DNA of 64,000 bases from Betaproteobacteria bacterium. Lineage in GTDB: Bacteria; Pseudomonadota; Gammaproteobacteria; Burkholderiales; CAIKXV01. The notes beneath the pieces are model-generated. The model saw only the letters and a program-made list of their open reading frames with translations, did not search any database and was not told the DNA's origin. The DNA lies in the NCBI GenBank assembly GCA_021298815.1, contig JAJTHE010000008.1, positions 16,105 through 80,104 of the forward strand. Direction: 5' to 3'. Below, piece after piece: positions 52,848 to 62,405 of this stretch (positions are counted from its first letter, which is position 1; each line of letters starts with the position of its first letter). Both the position numbers and the translations under genes were made by a program.

Positions 52848-53727
52848 GCGGCACCCGGCTCATGTAGATGCCGGCGCCGATCACGATCAGCGCGCCGAGC
52901 AGCAGCCAGCGGTCCGGCCATTCGTTCCAGAGCAGCACGCCGAGCAGCACCGCCCAGATCAGTCCCGTGTACTTGAACGGGGTGACCACCGCCGCCCGGC
53001 CCAGGCGCAGGCCTTCGATCATCGCGAAATGCGCACCGGCGTTGATCACCCCTGCGAGCACGAACCAGGCGAACGCACCGGCGCCGACCGGCAGCCAGCT
53101 GAACGGCGTCATCAGCGCGCCGCCGACGCCGACGATCAGGGTCGACCAGAACAGGATGGACAGCGAATGGTCGGTGCGCGACAGGCGGCGCGACGCGAGG
53201 TCGCGCAGGCCGTTGACCGCTGCGCCGATCACCGGCAGCAGCAGCGCCCATTCGAAGCTGGCCGCGCCGGGCCGGATCATCACCAGCACGCCGACGAAGC
53301 CGACGATGATGGCGATCCACACCCGGCGCGCGACCTTCTCGCCGAGCACCGGCGCCGACAGCGCGGCGACGAAGATCGGGCTGGCGAAGGTGATCGCGGT
53401 CACGGTCGCCAGCGGCAGCAGGTGCAGCGCGGTGAGGATCACGAAGGTACCGGCGAGGAACAGGCCGCCGCGCATCAGCTGGCCGCGCCAGGAGACGATG
53501 CGCAGCACCTGCGGGCCGCCCACCGACAGTGCCCAGGCAAGGATCACGGCGAGCGCCGCGAACTGGCGGATCGCGATCACCTGTCCGATCGGATAGGTCT
53601 CGAGCAGGAACTTGGAGATCGAGTCGCCGAGCATCAGCAGCAGCGCACTGATCATCATCGCGACGATGCCGCGCGCCTGTGCGGCGGCCGCCTTCTCCGT
53701 GCCGGCGGCCTCCGCCTGCCGCTGCAT
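52834..53727 (-). CDS. EamA-family (DMT) permease
   Basis: 297 aa with ten membrane helices in two EamA repeats (about 20-150 and 165-293). Pattern SISKFLLETYPIGQVIAIRQF and TAITFASPIFVAALSAPVLGEKV is typical of RhaT/YdcZ-type metabolite exporters. Substrate unknown. Its ATG overlaps the dusA stop by one base, an operon with a tRNA-modifying enzyme that is probably only positional. Confidence 0.9.
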   Translation of the reverse strand: MQRQAEAAGTEKAAAAQARGIVAMMISALLLMLGDSISKFLLETYPIGQVIAIRQFAALAVILAWALSVGGPQVLRIVSWRGQLMRGGLFLAGTFVILTALHLLPLATVTAITFASPIFVAALSAPVLGEKVARRVWIAIIVGFVGVLVMIRPGAASFEWALLLPVIGAAVNGLRDLASRRLSRTDHSLSILFWSTLIVGVGGALMTPFSWLPVGAGAFAWFVLAGVINAGAHFAMIEGLRLGRAAVVTPFKYTGLIWAVLLGVLLWNEWPDRWLLLGALIVIGAGIYMSRVPPAAR

Positions 53728-54761
53728 CAGGCAGCCGCCCGGTCCGGATCGACGCAGGCCAGTGCCGCGCGCATCACCTCGATCCCCTGAGCCTGCGCCG
53801 TGCCGACCTTCGGCGCCCGTTCGCTGAGCAGCCGGCGCCAGGCACGGGCACCGGGGACCGACTGGTACAGTGCCAGCATGTGGCGGGTGATCGCGGCGAG
53901 CGGCGTGCCTTCGGCCATGCGGGCGCAGGCGTAGTCGATCATCGCCTCGACGACTTCACGCCGATCGACCGTGCGCGAGGCATCGTCGAACAGCGCAGCG
54001 TCGACCTCGGACAGCAGCCATGGCGAATAGTACGCGGCGCGGCCAAGCATCACGCCGTCGAGGGCTAAGGTGTCGAGCGCCGCCCGGCAGTCGAAGATCG
54101 TCTGCAGGCCGCCGTTGATCACGATCGACAGTTGCGGCCGGTCGCGCTTGAGCTGGCCGACCACCGGGTAGCGCAGCGGCGGGATCTCGCGGTTGTCCTT
54201 CGGGCTCAGGCCGTCGAGCCAGGCATTGCGTGCATGCACGACCAGCGTGCGGCAGCCAGCGGCGGCCACCGCATCCACCAGCGTGTAGAGGCGCTCGGTG
54301 GAATCGTCGCGGTCGATGCCGATGCGCGTCTTGACCGTCACCGGGATGCGCACCGCGGCGATCATCGCCGCCACGCCCTCGGCGACCAGCGCGGGTTCGG
54401 CCATCAGGCAGGCACCGAAGCGCCCGGACTGCACGCGGTCGCTCGGGCAGCCGACATTGAGGTTCACTTCGTCGTAGCCCTCGGCCTCGGCGAACGCCGC
54501 GCAGGCCGCGAGCGCGGCCGGGTCGCTGCCGCCGAGCTGGATCGCCAGCGGATGCTCGGCGGCGTCGAAGCGCAGGAAGCGCGCGCGGTCGCCGTGCAGC
54601 AGCGCGCCGGTGGTCACCATCTCGGTGTACAGCCGGGCATGGCGCGACAGCAGGCGCAGGAAATAGCGCGCATGGCGGTCGGTGAGGTCCATCATCGGCG
54701 CGACGCAGAAGCGGTACGGCGCGGGCGATGGCGGGGCCGACGCGGCGGGGGACGGTTGCAA
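53727..54761 (-). CDS. dusA: tRNA-dihydrouridine(20/20a) synthase
   Basis: 344 aa FMN TIM-barrel enzyme reducing U20/U20a in the tRNA D-loop. Motifs: RFCVAPMMDLTDRHARYF, LYTEMVTTGAL, NLNVGCPSDRVQSGRFGACLM with the catalytic Cys, and VVHARNAWLDGLSPKDNREIPPL, the DusA signature. No ATG is available at the expected start; TTG 54761 gives the usual length before the barrel. Diverges from the FAD-linked dehydrogenase. Confidence 0.93.
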   Translation of the reverse strand: MQPSPAASAPPSPAPYRFCVAPMMDLTDRHARYFLRLLSRHARLYTEMVTTGALLHGDRARFLRFDAAEHPLAIQLGGSDPAALAACAAFAEAEGYDEVNLNVGCPSDRVQSGRFGACLMAEPALVAEGVAAMIAAVRIPVTVKTRIGIDRDDSTERLYTLVDAVAAAGCRTLVVHARNAWLDGLSPKDNREIPPLRYPVVGQLKRDRPQLSIVINGGLQTIFDCRAALDTLALDGVMLGRAAYYSPWLLSEVDAALFDDASRTVDRREVVEAMIDYACARMAEGTPLAAITRHMLALYQSVPGARAWRRLLSERAPKVGTAQAQGIEVMRAALACVDPDRAAA

Positions 54762-54856
54762 GGGCTGCTCGGTGGCGGGGAAACGGCCTAGAATTATCTC
54801 ACCAACACCCGGAACCCATCGCCTGCGGGCGATGCCCGACGCCGAAGAGGCCCGCG

Positions 54857-56233
54857 ATGATCGAAGCAGGTACCCTGGACAGCTTGCGTGCACTGGTCGG
54901 CGACCGGTTGCAGACCACGCAGGCGATCCGCGAACAGCATTCGCACGACGAGTCGGGCCATGCGCATGCGCTGCCCGACGCGGTGGTGTTCGTCGAATCC
55001 ACCGAGGATGTATGCGCGGTGCTGCGGCTGGCTTCCGCCTGCCGGATGCCGGTGGTGCCGTTCGGCACCGGCACCGGCATCGAGGGCGCGTCGATCCCGG
55101 TGCGCGGCGGGCTGTCGCTCGACCTGTCGCGGATGAATCGCGTGCTGTCGATCAACGTCGACGATCTCGATGCCCGCGTGCAGGCGGGGGTGACCCGCCT
55201 GCAGCTCAACGATGCGCTCAAGGCGCACGGACTGTTCTTCCCGATCGATCCCGGTGCTGATGCCTCGATCGGCGGCATGGCCTCGACCCGGGCGTCCGGG
55301 ACCAACGCGGTGCGCTACGGCACGATGCGCGAGAACGTGCTCGGGCTCACCGTCGTCGCCGCCTCGGGCGAGGTGGTGCGCACTGGCGGCCGGGCGCGCA
55401 AGTCCGCCGCCGGCTACGACCTGACCCGCCTGTTCATCGGGTCGGAAGGCACGCTGGGCGTGATCACCGAGGTGCAACTGCGCCTGTATGGCCAGCCCGA
55501 GCGCATCGTCTCGGCAGTATGCCAGTTCGAGACGCTGGAAGGCGCTGTGCGCAGCGTGATCGAGACGATCCAGCTCGGCGTGCCGGTGGCGCGCATCGAA
55601 CTGCTCGACACGCTGCAGATGCAGGCGTCGATCGCGTACTCGAAGCTCGACGAGTTCGTCCCGGCGCCCACGCTGTTCTACGAGTTCCACGGCAGCGAGG
55701 CCGGCGTGGCCGAGCAGACCGCCACGGTGGCGGAACTGGCGGCGAGCCATGGCGGCGGCGGGTTCCGCTGGGCGGAGAAGACCGAGGAACGCAACCGGCT
55801 GTGGAAGGCGCGGCATGCAGCCTACTATGCCGGCTTGGCGCTGCTGCCCGGGGCACACAGCATGGTCGCCGATGTCTGCGTGCCGATCTCCCGGCTGGCC
55901 GAATGCGTGCTCGCGGCGCAGCGCGACAGCGAGGCCGCGGGCCTGGTCGCGCCGATCGTCGGCCATGTCGGCGACGGCAACTTCCATGTCACCTACCTCG
56001 CGCGCGACGAGCGCGAACGTGCGCTCACCACGTCGCTGCACCGGGCGCTGGTCGAACGCGCGATCGATGCCGGCGGCACCTGCACCGGCGAGCACGGCAT
56101 CGGCATCGGCAAGCGCGGCTACCTCGCGCGCGAACATGGCGCGGCGGCAGTGGCAGCCATGCAGGCGATCAAGCAGGCACTCGATCCGCTGGGCATCATG
56201 AACCCGGGAAAGGTGCTGCCGGATGCACGCTGA
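54857..56233 (+). CDS. FAD-linked 2-hydroxyacid dehydrogenase (GlcD/D-lactate dehydrogenase-like)
   Basis: 458 aa. FAD_binding_4 domain: PFGTGTGIEGASIP, DPGADASIGGMASTRASG, GSEGTLGVITEVQLRL. C-terminal oxidase domain: GHVGDGNFHV, CTGEHGIGIGKRGYL, NPGKVLP. It oxidises D-lactate, glycolate or a related D-2-hydroxyacid, passing electrons to cytochrome or quinone. No glcE/glcF follow, which favours the single-subunit D-lactate type. First gene of an operon; it overlaps the D-aminoacylase start by 11 bp. Confidence 0.9.
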   Translation: MIEAGTLDSLRALVGDRLQTTQAIREQHSHDESGHAHALPDAVVFVESTEDVCAVLRLASACRMPVVPFGTGTGIEGASIPVRGGLSLDLSRMNRVLSINVDDLDARVQAGVTRLQLNDALKAHGLFFPIDPGADASIGGMASTRASGTNAVRYGTMRENVLGLTVVAASGEVVRTGGRARKSAAGYDLTRLFIGSEGTLGVITEVQLRLYGQPERIVSAVCQFETLEGAVRSVIETIQLGVPVARIELLDTLQMQASIAYSKLDEFVPAPTLFYEFHGSEAGVAEQTATVAELAASHGGGGFRWAEKTEERNRLWKARHAAYYAGLALLPGAHSMVADVCVPISRLAECVLAAQRDSEAAGLVAPIVGHVGDGNFHVTYLARDERERALTTSLHRALVERAIDAGGTCTGEHGIGIGKRGYLAREHGAAAVAAMQAIKQALDPLGIMNPGKVLPDAR

Positions 56234-57737
56234 GCCGGGGGCGAGGCCGGCGTCCGCGTCCGCGGACTTCGCAGGTGCGCAGCCCCGTCCCGGGCTGGTC
56301 ATCTCCAATGCGACCATCCTCGACGGCAGCGGCGCGCCGCGCTTCGCCGGCGATGTCGCGATCGACGGCGACCGCGTCACCCGGATCGCCGCGCCGGGCA
56401 CGCTGCGTGGCGGCGCATCGATCGATGCCACCGGCCTCGCGCTGGCGCCCGGCTTCATCGACGTGCATACCCACGACGATCGCATGCTGGTCGATGGCGG
56501 CGGCATGGCGCCCAAGGTCAGCCAGGGCGTCACCACCGTGATCGCCGGCAACTGCGGCATCTCGCTCGCCGGCCTCGCCGTCGGCGCCGGGCGCGGCGGG
56601 CCGCCGCAGCCGCTCGACCTGCTCGATGGCAGCGGCGACTGGTACCGCTTCCCGACCTTCGCCGCCTACTTCGCCGCGTTGGAACGGCAGCCGGCCGCGA
56701 CCAATGCCGCCTTCCTGGTCGGCCATTCCACGCTGCGCGCGGCGGCGATGGACGACCTGGCGCGCGCCGCCTCGCCGGCGGAATGCCGCCGGATGTGCGC
56801 CGCGATCGACGAGGCGATGCAGGCCGGCGCCATCGGCCTGTCGACCGGCACCTTCTATCCGCCCGCCGCCGCGGCACCGACCTCGGAGCTGATCGAACTG
56901 TCGCGCCGGCTCACCGACGCGGGTGGGCTGTACGTCACCCACATGCGCAACGAAGCCGAGGCGATCCTGCCGGCGATCGACGAGACGCTCGAGATCGGCC
57001 GCGCCTGCGGCATCGGCGTGGTCATCTCGCACCATAAGGTGGCCGGGCTGGCCAACCACGGGCGCTCGATCGAGACGCTGGCGCGCATCGGCGAGGCGAT
57101 GAAGCGGCAGCCGGTGGCGCTCGACTGCTATCCCTACGAAGCGTCCTCTACCGTGCTCAGTGCCGTGCGGCTGCCGATGTCCTCGCGCGTGCTCGTGGCC
57201 TGGTCGACGCCGCATCCGGAATGCGCCGGCCGCGACCTGGCGGAGATCGCGGCCGGCTGGGGCGTGTCGGCCGAAGCGGCGGTGCAGCGGCTGCAGCCCG
57301 CGGGTGCGATCTACTTCATGATGGACGAACGGGACGTGCAGCGCATACTGGCCTTCCCCGAGACGATGATCGGGTCCGACGGGTTGCCGCACGATGCCAG
57401 CCCGCACCCGCGGCTGTGGGGCACGTTCCCGCGGGTGCTCGGCCACTACAGCCGCGACCTCGGGCTGTTCCCGCTGGAGGTCGCGGTGCACAAGATGACC
57501 GGGCTGCCGGCGGCGCGCTTCGGGCTCCGGGGCCGGGGGCGCATCGAGCCGGGTGCGTTCGCCGATCTCGTGCTGTTCGACCCGGCGACGGTGATCGACA
57601 GTGCGACCTTCGAGGCGCCGGTGCAGCCGGCAGCCGGCATCCATACGGTGATGGTCAACGGTACGCCGGTGTGGCGCGGCGGCCGGGCGACCGGGGAGCG
57701 CCCCGGCCGCGTGCTGCGCAGGGAGGGACGGGCATGA
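56223..57737 (+). CDS. N-acyl-D-amino-acid deacylase (D-aminoacylase) family
   Basis: 504 aa amidohydrolase. Metal sites: [13 protein letters not shown], with [11 protein letters not shown] (Cys), [24 protein letters not shown] and the Asp in [12 protein letters not shown]; composite-domain end [15 protein letters not shown]. It releases D-amino acids from N-acyl forms. Sitting with a D-hydroxyacid dehydrogenase suggests use of D-configured or acylated compounds. Start ATG 56223 lies inside the preceding gene. Confidence 0.9.
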   Translation: MHAEPGARPASASADFAGAQPRPGLVISNATILDGSGAPRFAGDVAIDGDRVTRIAAPGTLRGGASIDATGLALAPGFIDVHTHDDRMLVDGGGMAPKVSQGVTTVIAGNCGISLAGLAVGAGRGGPPQPLDLLDGSGDWYRFPTFAAYFAALERQPAATNAAFLVGHSTLRAAAMDDLARAASPAECRRMCAAIDEAMQAGAIGLSTGTFYPPAAAAPTSELIELSRRLTDAGGLYVTHMRNEAEAILPAIDETLEIGRACGIGVVISHHKVAGLANHGRSIETLARIGEAMKRQPVALDCYPYEASSTVLSAVRLPMSSRVLVAWSTPHPECAGRDLAEIAAGWGVSAEAAVQRLQPAGAIYFMMDERDVQRILAFPETMIGSDGLPHDASPHPRLWGTFPRVLGHYSRDLGLFPLEVAVHKMTGLPAARFGLRGRGRIEPGAFADLVLFDPATVIDSATFEAPVQPAAGIHTVMVNGTPVWRGGRATGERPGRVLRREGRA

Positions 57738-58528
57738 ACGGCGGGCAGAGGCTGGACGGGAAGGTCGCGCTGGTCACCGGCGCGGCAAGCGGCATCGGCC
57801 TCGCGATCGCGCAGGCCTATGCGGCTGCGGGCTGTGCGGTCGCGGTCGCCGACCTGAACCGGCCGGGCGCGGACGCGGCGGCCGGGGCGATCGCCGCGGC
57901 CGGCGGCCGGGCGATCGGCATGGCGATGGACGTCACCGACGAGGCGCAGGTCGAGGCCGGCTTCGATGCCTGCACGGCGGCGTTCGGCGGCATCGACATC
58001 GTGGTGTCCAATGCCGGCATCCAGATCGTCAAGCCGGTACACGAGTTCAGCTTCGAGGAATGGCGACGGATGATCGGCATCCACCTCGATGGCGCCTTCC
58101 TCTGCACGCGCGCGGCGCTGCGCCGGATGTATGCGGCCGGCCGAGGCGGCTGCGTGCTGTACATGGGCTCTGTGCATTCGAAGGAAGCGTCGGCGCTGAA
58201 GGGGCCCTATGTCGCGGCGAAGCACGCGCTGGTCGGCCTGGCCAAGACCGTGGCGAAGGAGGGCGGGCCGCACGGCGTGCGCACCAACGTGATCTGCCCG
58301 GGCTTCGTGAAGACGCCGCTGGTGCTGGCGCAGATCCCGGAACTCGCGCGGCGCCACGGCCTGAGCGAGGACGAGGTGGTGCGCACGATCATGCTGAAGG
58401 ATACGGTGGATAACGTATTCACCACGGTCGAGGACGTCGCGCAGACCGCGCTGTTCCTCGCCGGGTTCCCGACCGATGCGCTGACCGGACAGTCGGTGAT
58501 CGTCAGCCACGGCTGGCACATGGAGTAG
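57734..58528 (+). CDS. bdhA: 3-hydroxybutyrate dehydrogenase-like SDR
   Basis: 264 aa. Rossmann [24 protein letters not shown], and catalytic Tyr/Lys in YVAAKHAL. The longer signature [37 protein letters not shown] and VSHGWHME matches D-3-hydroxybutyrate dehydrogenase, which links hydroxybutyrate to acetoacetate. ATG overlaps the deacylase stop (ATGA). Confidence 0.9.
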   Translation: MNGGQRLDGKVALVTGAASGIGLAIAQAYAAAGCAVAVADLNRPGADAAAGAIAAAGGRAIGMAMDVTDEAQVEAGFDACTAAFGGIDIVVSNAGIQIVKPVHEFSFEEWRRMIGIHLDGAFLCTRAALRRMYAAGRGGCVLYMGSVHSKEASALKGPYVAAKHALVGLAKTVAKEGGPHGVRTNVICPGFVKTPLVLAQIPELARRHGLSEDEVVRTIMLKDTVDNVFTTVEDVAQTALFLAGFPTDALTGQSVIVSHGWHME

Positions 58529-58542
58529 CGAAGGAGCATGCG

Positions 58543-59022
58543 TTGAGCAACGACACAGAGGTTTCCCCCGACGGGCTCATCTATTTCGAGGACATGACGG
58601 TCGGCCGGCATTTCAACACCGGCACGGTGGTGATGGAGGAGGCGGAGATGATCCGCTTCGCGAGGGAGTTCGACCCGCAGCCGATGCATACCGACCCGGA
58701 CGCCGGACGGGCGTCGATCTTCGGCAGCCTGATCGGCAGCGGCTGGTACACCGCGGCGCTGACGATGAAGCTGGTGATCGGCGGCGACATGCGCTCGGAC
58801 GACCGCGGACGGGTCGGGCTGGGCATCGAACTGCTGCGCTGGCCGACGCCGACACGCCCCGGGGATATCCTGACGGCGGTCACCGAGATCCTGGAGGCGC
58901 GGCCGTCCGGGTCCCGGCCGGACAGGGGCATCGTCAAGCTGCGGACGCTGACCTACAACCAGAATCGCGAGGTGATGCAGGAACTGGTCGCCAACGTGCT
59001 GGTGCCGCGCCGTCCGGCCTGA
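58543..59022 (+). CDS. MaoC-family hot-dog dehydratase
   Basis: 159 aa. Hot-dog fold with hydratase motif: FAREFDPQPMHTDPDAG (Asp/His pair), then GSLIGSGWYTAAL. Members hydrate or dehydrate acyl-CoAs. TTG start behind AAGGAG, 14 bp after the hydroxybutyrate dehydrogenase, so it closes the operon. Confidence 0.88.
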   Translation: MSNDTEVSPDGLIYFEDMTVGRHFNTGTVVMEEAEMIRFAREFDPQPMHTDPDAGRASIFGSLIGSGWYTAALTMKLVIGGDMRSDDRGRVGLGIELLRWPTPTRPGDILTAVTEILEARPSGSRPDRGIVKLRTLTYNQNREVMQELVANVLVPRRPA

Positions 59023-59181
59023 CGGCCGGGGACGGGAGCCATCGCGCCGGTGGATCGGCGCGGGTAGCGCCTGCCTGTCTACAGTTTTTCGACGGCGGGC
59101 CGTTACCGGATCGCCGGATGGCGGATCACGGGTTGCCCGTGCCCGGTCCGCCGGCAGGTGTCCCGATCCAGAGCCAAGGCC

Positions 59182-60279
59182 TTGAGCGAAAAACCTCTTT
59201 TCCTGCACGATCCGAACGACGAGGCGAGCCCGGGGACGACTTTGCCTGCCGTGCGCGACCCGGGTGTGGCAGGCGACGCCGACGGTGCGGCCGGGCAGGG
59301 GCTGCGCGCGCCGAGGGTGGCCCGGAGCGAGCGGCGCGTGCTGGCCGTGCTGTTCGCCGATGTCTGCAACAGCACCGCGCTGTATGCGACGCTGGGCGAT
59401 ACCCTGGCGAAGACCGCGATCGACGAATGCTTCGAGCGCATGCTGCTGCTGCTGGCGAAGTTCGAGGGCCGCCTGGTGAAGACGATCGGCGACGAGGTGC
59501 TGTGCGTCTTCCCGACGGTCGACCAGGCGGTGCTCGCGGCGAGCGAGATGCAGGTCGTGGTGGCCGAGCGCCGCTTCGGCGGCCAGCCGATCCAGCTGCA
59601 CATCGGGCTGCACTACGGGCCGGCGCTGGTCTCGGTCAACGACGTCTATGGCGACACGGTGAACGTCGCGGGCTACCTGACCGCGGTGGCTGCGGCGGAC
59701 CAGATCGTCGCCAGCGAAGCCGCGGCGGTACAGCTGTCGGCGGCGCTGAAGAGCTGCGTGCGCCCGGTTTACCGCGCGGTGCTCAAGGGTTCCGGACGCG
59801 AGACCACCGTCTACCAGGTGGTCTGGTCGCGCAGCGAGGGTGAACTCACCGAAGCCAGCTTCGAATTCGATCGCAGGCTGCCGCCCGACATGGGCGCATT
59901 GCTGCTCGAATTCGGCGAGGACGTGCTCGAGGTGAAGGCCGAACGCCCGCTGGTGCGCATCGGCCGTTCGCCGAAATGCGACCTGGTGGTGGACGCGACG
60001 AAGGTGTCGCGCCAGCACCTGACCATCCAGCTGCGGCGCACCCACTTCTACCTGGTCGACCAGAGCATCAACGGCACCTGGGTCACCACCGAAGGCGGCG
60101 ACGAGTGCCACCTGCTGCGCGCCGAGATGATGGTGTCGGGTGCCGGCGTGATCTCGCTCGGCTGTACTCAGGCCGCGGCCCCCGAGCGCCGTATCCTGTT
60201 CCGCCACGACCGCCGCTCGGCGTTCCGCCTGAGCGATGCCAAGGCGGAAGTGCTGCCGTTTCCCACGCCCCGGCGCTAG
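59182..60279 (+). CDS. Class III adenylate/guanylate cyclase-homology domain plus FHA domain
   Basis: 365 aa. Residues about 45-215 are a cyclase homology domain: metal Asp in VLFADVCNST and KTIGDEVLCVFP, substrate-side Lys in RLVKTIG, and Asn in GDTVNVAGYLT. The Arg four residues after that Asn, which stabilises the transition state in active cyclases, is Tyr. Residues about 245-340 are a phosphothreonine-binding FHA domain: VRIGRSPKCDLVV, VSRQHLTI, INGTWV. Start is TTG behind AAGG; GTG 59158 is an alternative. Ser/Thr phosphorylation may regulate it. Confidence 0.88.
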   Translation: MSEKPLFLHDPNDEASPGTTLPAVRDPGVAGDADGAAGQGLRAPRVARSERRVLAVLFADVCNSTALYATLGDTLAKTAIDECFERMLLLLAKFEGRLVKTIGDEVLCVFPTVDQAVLAASEMQVVVAERRFGGQPIQLHIGLHYGPALVSVNDVYGDTVNVAGYLTAVAAADQIVASEAAAVQLSAALKSCVRPVYRAVLKGSGRETTVYQVVWSRSEGELTEASFEFDRRLPPDMGALLLEFGEDVLEVKAERPLVRIGRSPKCDLVVDATKVSRQHLTIQLRRTHFYLVDQSINGTWVTTEGGDECHLLRAEMMVSGAGVISLGCTQAAAPERRILFRHDRRSAFRLSDAKAEVLPFPTPRR

Positions 60280-60344
60280 CTGGGGCGTGGGTGCAGACCC
60301 GGCGTCAGCCGGGGCAGGGTTCGGTCCCGGCGCTGGCCGGGACC
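60262..60344. repeat. Three consecutive palindromic hairpins with a shared core
   Basis: Hairpin 1 (60262-60291): CCCACGCCCCGGC-GCTA-GCTGGGGCGTGGG, overlapping the cyclase stop. Hairpin 2 (60298-60313): CCCGGC-GTCA-GCCGGG. Hairpin 3 (60323-60344): GGTCCCGGC-GCTG-GCCGGGACC. All share CCGGC-NNNN-GC(C/T)GG around a tetraloop, about 30 bp apart. They fill the gap between the convergent cyclase and MmgE genes, consistent with REP-like units or a bidirectional terminator. Confidence 0.65.
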
Positions 60345-60351
60345 CGGGCCG

Positions 60352-61689
60352 TCACTTCCGTGCAGCGGCCGCCACGTCCCCGGCGCTCGCCAGTGCGCCG
60401 ACCTTCCACGCCAGGCCCAGCACCTTGTCCACCTGCGCCTCCGGCAGCACGTCCTCGGCCAGTCCGCGGAACTTCGCTTCCAGGTCGGCATCGGTCTGCG
60501 GCCGCTTCAGGCTGCCGATGGCGGCCTCGACATACTTGCTCAGCGTACGGCCGTCCTTCAGCGTCACCTCGACCAGGGTCTGGTCCTCGTGCATCGTGGT
60601 GTCGATCACAGCGGTGACCTTGTTGCGCAGCGCGACCACCTTCGCATCGCGCACTACCGCGTCGCTGTATTCGCGCTCGCCGGCGGCACCGTAGATGAAG
60701 CCGGCCGCGGCCGAGTGGTACACGCTGAACTTGCCTTCCAGGCCGGTCTGCGGCGTCTTCTTCCCCGTGAGTTCCAGCACCAGCGGATGCACCTTGGCCA
60801 GCACCGAGGCGATCTCGTCGCCGGTGAGCCTGTGTTCGTTGCGCAGCTGCACGCAGGCGTCGATGATCGGGTGGATCACGATGCCGCAGGCGAACGGCTT
60901 GTAGGTGTTGAGGTCGATCTCGAAGGTCTTGCCCAGGCCTTCGGTGATTTCCGACGGATCGAACTTGGTCGACAGCACGTGCGCGAAGCCGCGCGGGGCC
61001 TCGATGCCGCGGTTCGAGCTGGTGAAGTTCTTCTCCGCGAGCAGCGCGGACATCAGGCCGTTCTTCGCCGCGTTGCCCGGGTGGAACGGCTTGCACATGG
61101 TGCCGAACATCTCGCGCAGGCCGGACGACTGGGTGGCGGCGATGCCTAGCGCCCAGACCATCTGCTGTTCGTTCAGGCCGAGCAGCTTGCCGCAGGCGGC
61201 GGCCGCACCCATCACGCCGGCGGTGCCGGTGATGTGCCAGCCGGTATCGTAGTGGTTCGGATAGACCGAGTTGCCGATCCGGCACTCGACCTCGACGCCC
61301 AGCACCAGCGCATGCACGAAGTCTTCGCCGCTGACCGGACGATGCTCGGCCAGGGCCAGGATCGCCGAGCACACCGGGCCGGCCGGGTGGATCACCGTCT
61401 TCAGGTGGGTGTCGTCGAAGTCGAACATGTGCGAGCTGATGCCGTTGAGCAGTGCGGCATGCAGGATGTCGAGCCGCTCGCTGCGGCCGAGCACCGAGGC
61501 CTGGGCTGCGCCTGCCATCGGCGCCAGCGCGGCCAGCGCGATGTCCATGCCCTCATGGTGCGAGCCGCCGATCGCGCAGCCAAGCCAGTTGACGAAGGTG
61601 CGCGTGGCATGGTGGCGGGTGGCCGCCGGGATCGATTCGAAACGCGACTCGACGACATAGCGGGCGAGGATTCGGGTGACTTCTTCCAT
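60352..61689 (-). CDS. MmgE/PrpD family protein
   Basis: 445 aa, 2-methylcitrate dehydratase fold (relatives include cis-aconitate decarboxylase). Motifs: TFVNWLGCAIGG, HMFDFDDTHLKTVIHPAGPV (DDTH with the His site), HITGTAGVMGAA, KPFHPGNAAKNG and KPFACGIVIHPIID. It dehydrates or decarboxylates a tricarboxylate-like acid. Lies downstream of a VOC gene with a terminator between, and a Bug receptor further upstream; no prpB/prpC nearby, so methylcitrate use is not implied. Confidence 0.92.
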   Translation of the reverse strand: MEEVTRILARYVVESRFESIPAATRHHATRTFVNWLGCAIGGSHHEGMDIALAALAPMAGAAQASVLGRSERLDILHAALLNGISSHMFDFDDTHLKTVIHPAGPVCSAILALAEHRPVSGEDFVHALVLGVEVECRIGNSVYPNHYDTGWHITGTAGVMGAAAACGKLLGLNEQQMVWALGIAATQSSGLREMFGTMCKPFHPGNAAKNGLMSALLAEKNFTSSNRGIEAPRGFAHVLSTKFDPSEITEGLGKTFEIDLNTYKPFACGIVIHPIIDACVQLRNEHRLTGDEIASVLAKVHPLVLELTGKKTPQTGLEGKFSVYHSAAAGFIYGAAGEREYSDAVVRDAKVVALRNKVTAVIDTTMHEDQTLVEVTLKDGRTLSKYVEAAIGSLKRPQTDADLEAKFRGLAEDVLPEAQVDKVLGLAWKVGALASAGDVAAAARK

Positions 61690-61748
61690 GTACGGCTCCT
61701 GGCATGCGGGTGTCACGCGGCACGCATCGTGGCGCGCGCGACGGGCAC

Positions 61749-61780
61749 GAAAAAGCCGCGATTCTACCGAACCGCGGCTT
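61749..61780 (-). terminator. Rho-independent terminator after the VOC gene
   Basis: Read on the minus strand: AAGCCGCG, 12-base loop, CGCGGCTT, then T-run (TTTTTCG). The stem is perfect. It separates the VOC gene from the MmgE/PrpD gene. Confidence 0.8.
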
Positions 61781-61801
61781 CGGGGTACTGCCGGCTGGCA
61801 A

Positions 61802-62269
61802 TCAGACGGTTTCCGGCATCTTCGTCCGGGTGCCGAACTGCGACGACGACAGGGTGCCTTCGGCAACGCCGTTGGCCACCGTCTCGTCCGGGAAGATCAG
61901 CTCGACCTTGTTGCCGACCGGGTCCTTGGTGAAGACCTGGTAGGCATTGGTCGATACCAGCTGCTCTTCGTACTCGACGCCGAGGGCCTTGATGCGCGAG
62001 CGGTAGTCGTCAATCCCGACGCAGTGGTAGGCGGTGTGGTCGTAGCCCGAATGCGCCTCGTCGATGCCGGCCCAGTCTTCCGGGAAACGGACGACGACAT
62101 GGAGCAGCGGGTGGTCGCCGTCGTACATCCAGATGCCCTCGGACGGAAAGGGCGGGCGATAGCCCACCTTCAGGCCCAGCAGCCCTTCGTAGAACGTCTC
62201 GATCTTCGGCAGGTCCGAACGGCGGCAGCCGATGTTGATGTGGTGCACGGGAACGCGCGACTGGGTCAT
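61802..62269 (-). CDS. VOC-superfamily (glyoxalase/extradiol dioxygenase-fold) protein
   Basis: 155 aa. Paired beta-alpha-beta-beta-beta modules: VHHINIGCRRSDL with metal-type His, FYEGLLGLKVGY, HTAYHCVGIDDY with a second His, and VFTKDPVGNKVELIF with the terminal Glu. Could be a lyase, epimerase or dioxygenase. It lies between a Bug receptor (upstream) and the MmgE gene. Confidence 0.87.
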   Translation of the reverse strand: MTQSRVPVHHINIGCRRSDLPKIETFYEGLLGLKVGYRPPFPSEGIWMYDGDHPLLHVVVRFPEDWAGIDEAHSGYDHTAYHCVGIDDYRSRIKALGVEYEEQLVSTNAYQVFTKDPVGNKVELIFPDETVANGVAEGTLSSSQFGTRTKMPETV

Positions 62270-62405
62270 GTCTCTCTCCTGAGGATCGCGGCGCGGTCCG
62301 GCCGCAGTTGGATGATTTCCGGCTACCCGTCCACTTTACTCCCGCAGCGCCGGGGGCTCAAATGATGCCGGCCCTGGCCGCGCTGAATCAATCGGACCGG
62401 CCGGC

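Noticed and set aside
60352-61689. Methylcitrate-cycle prpD
   Set aside because: No prpB, prpC or acnD nearby, and the family includes many enzymes of other specificity, so only the family name is given.
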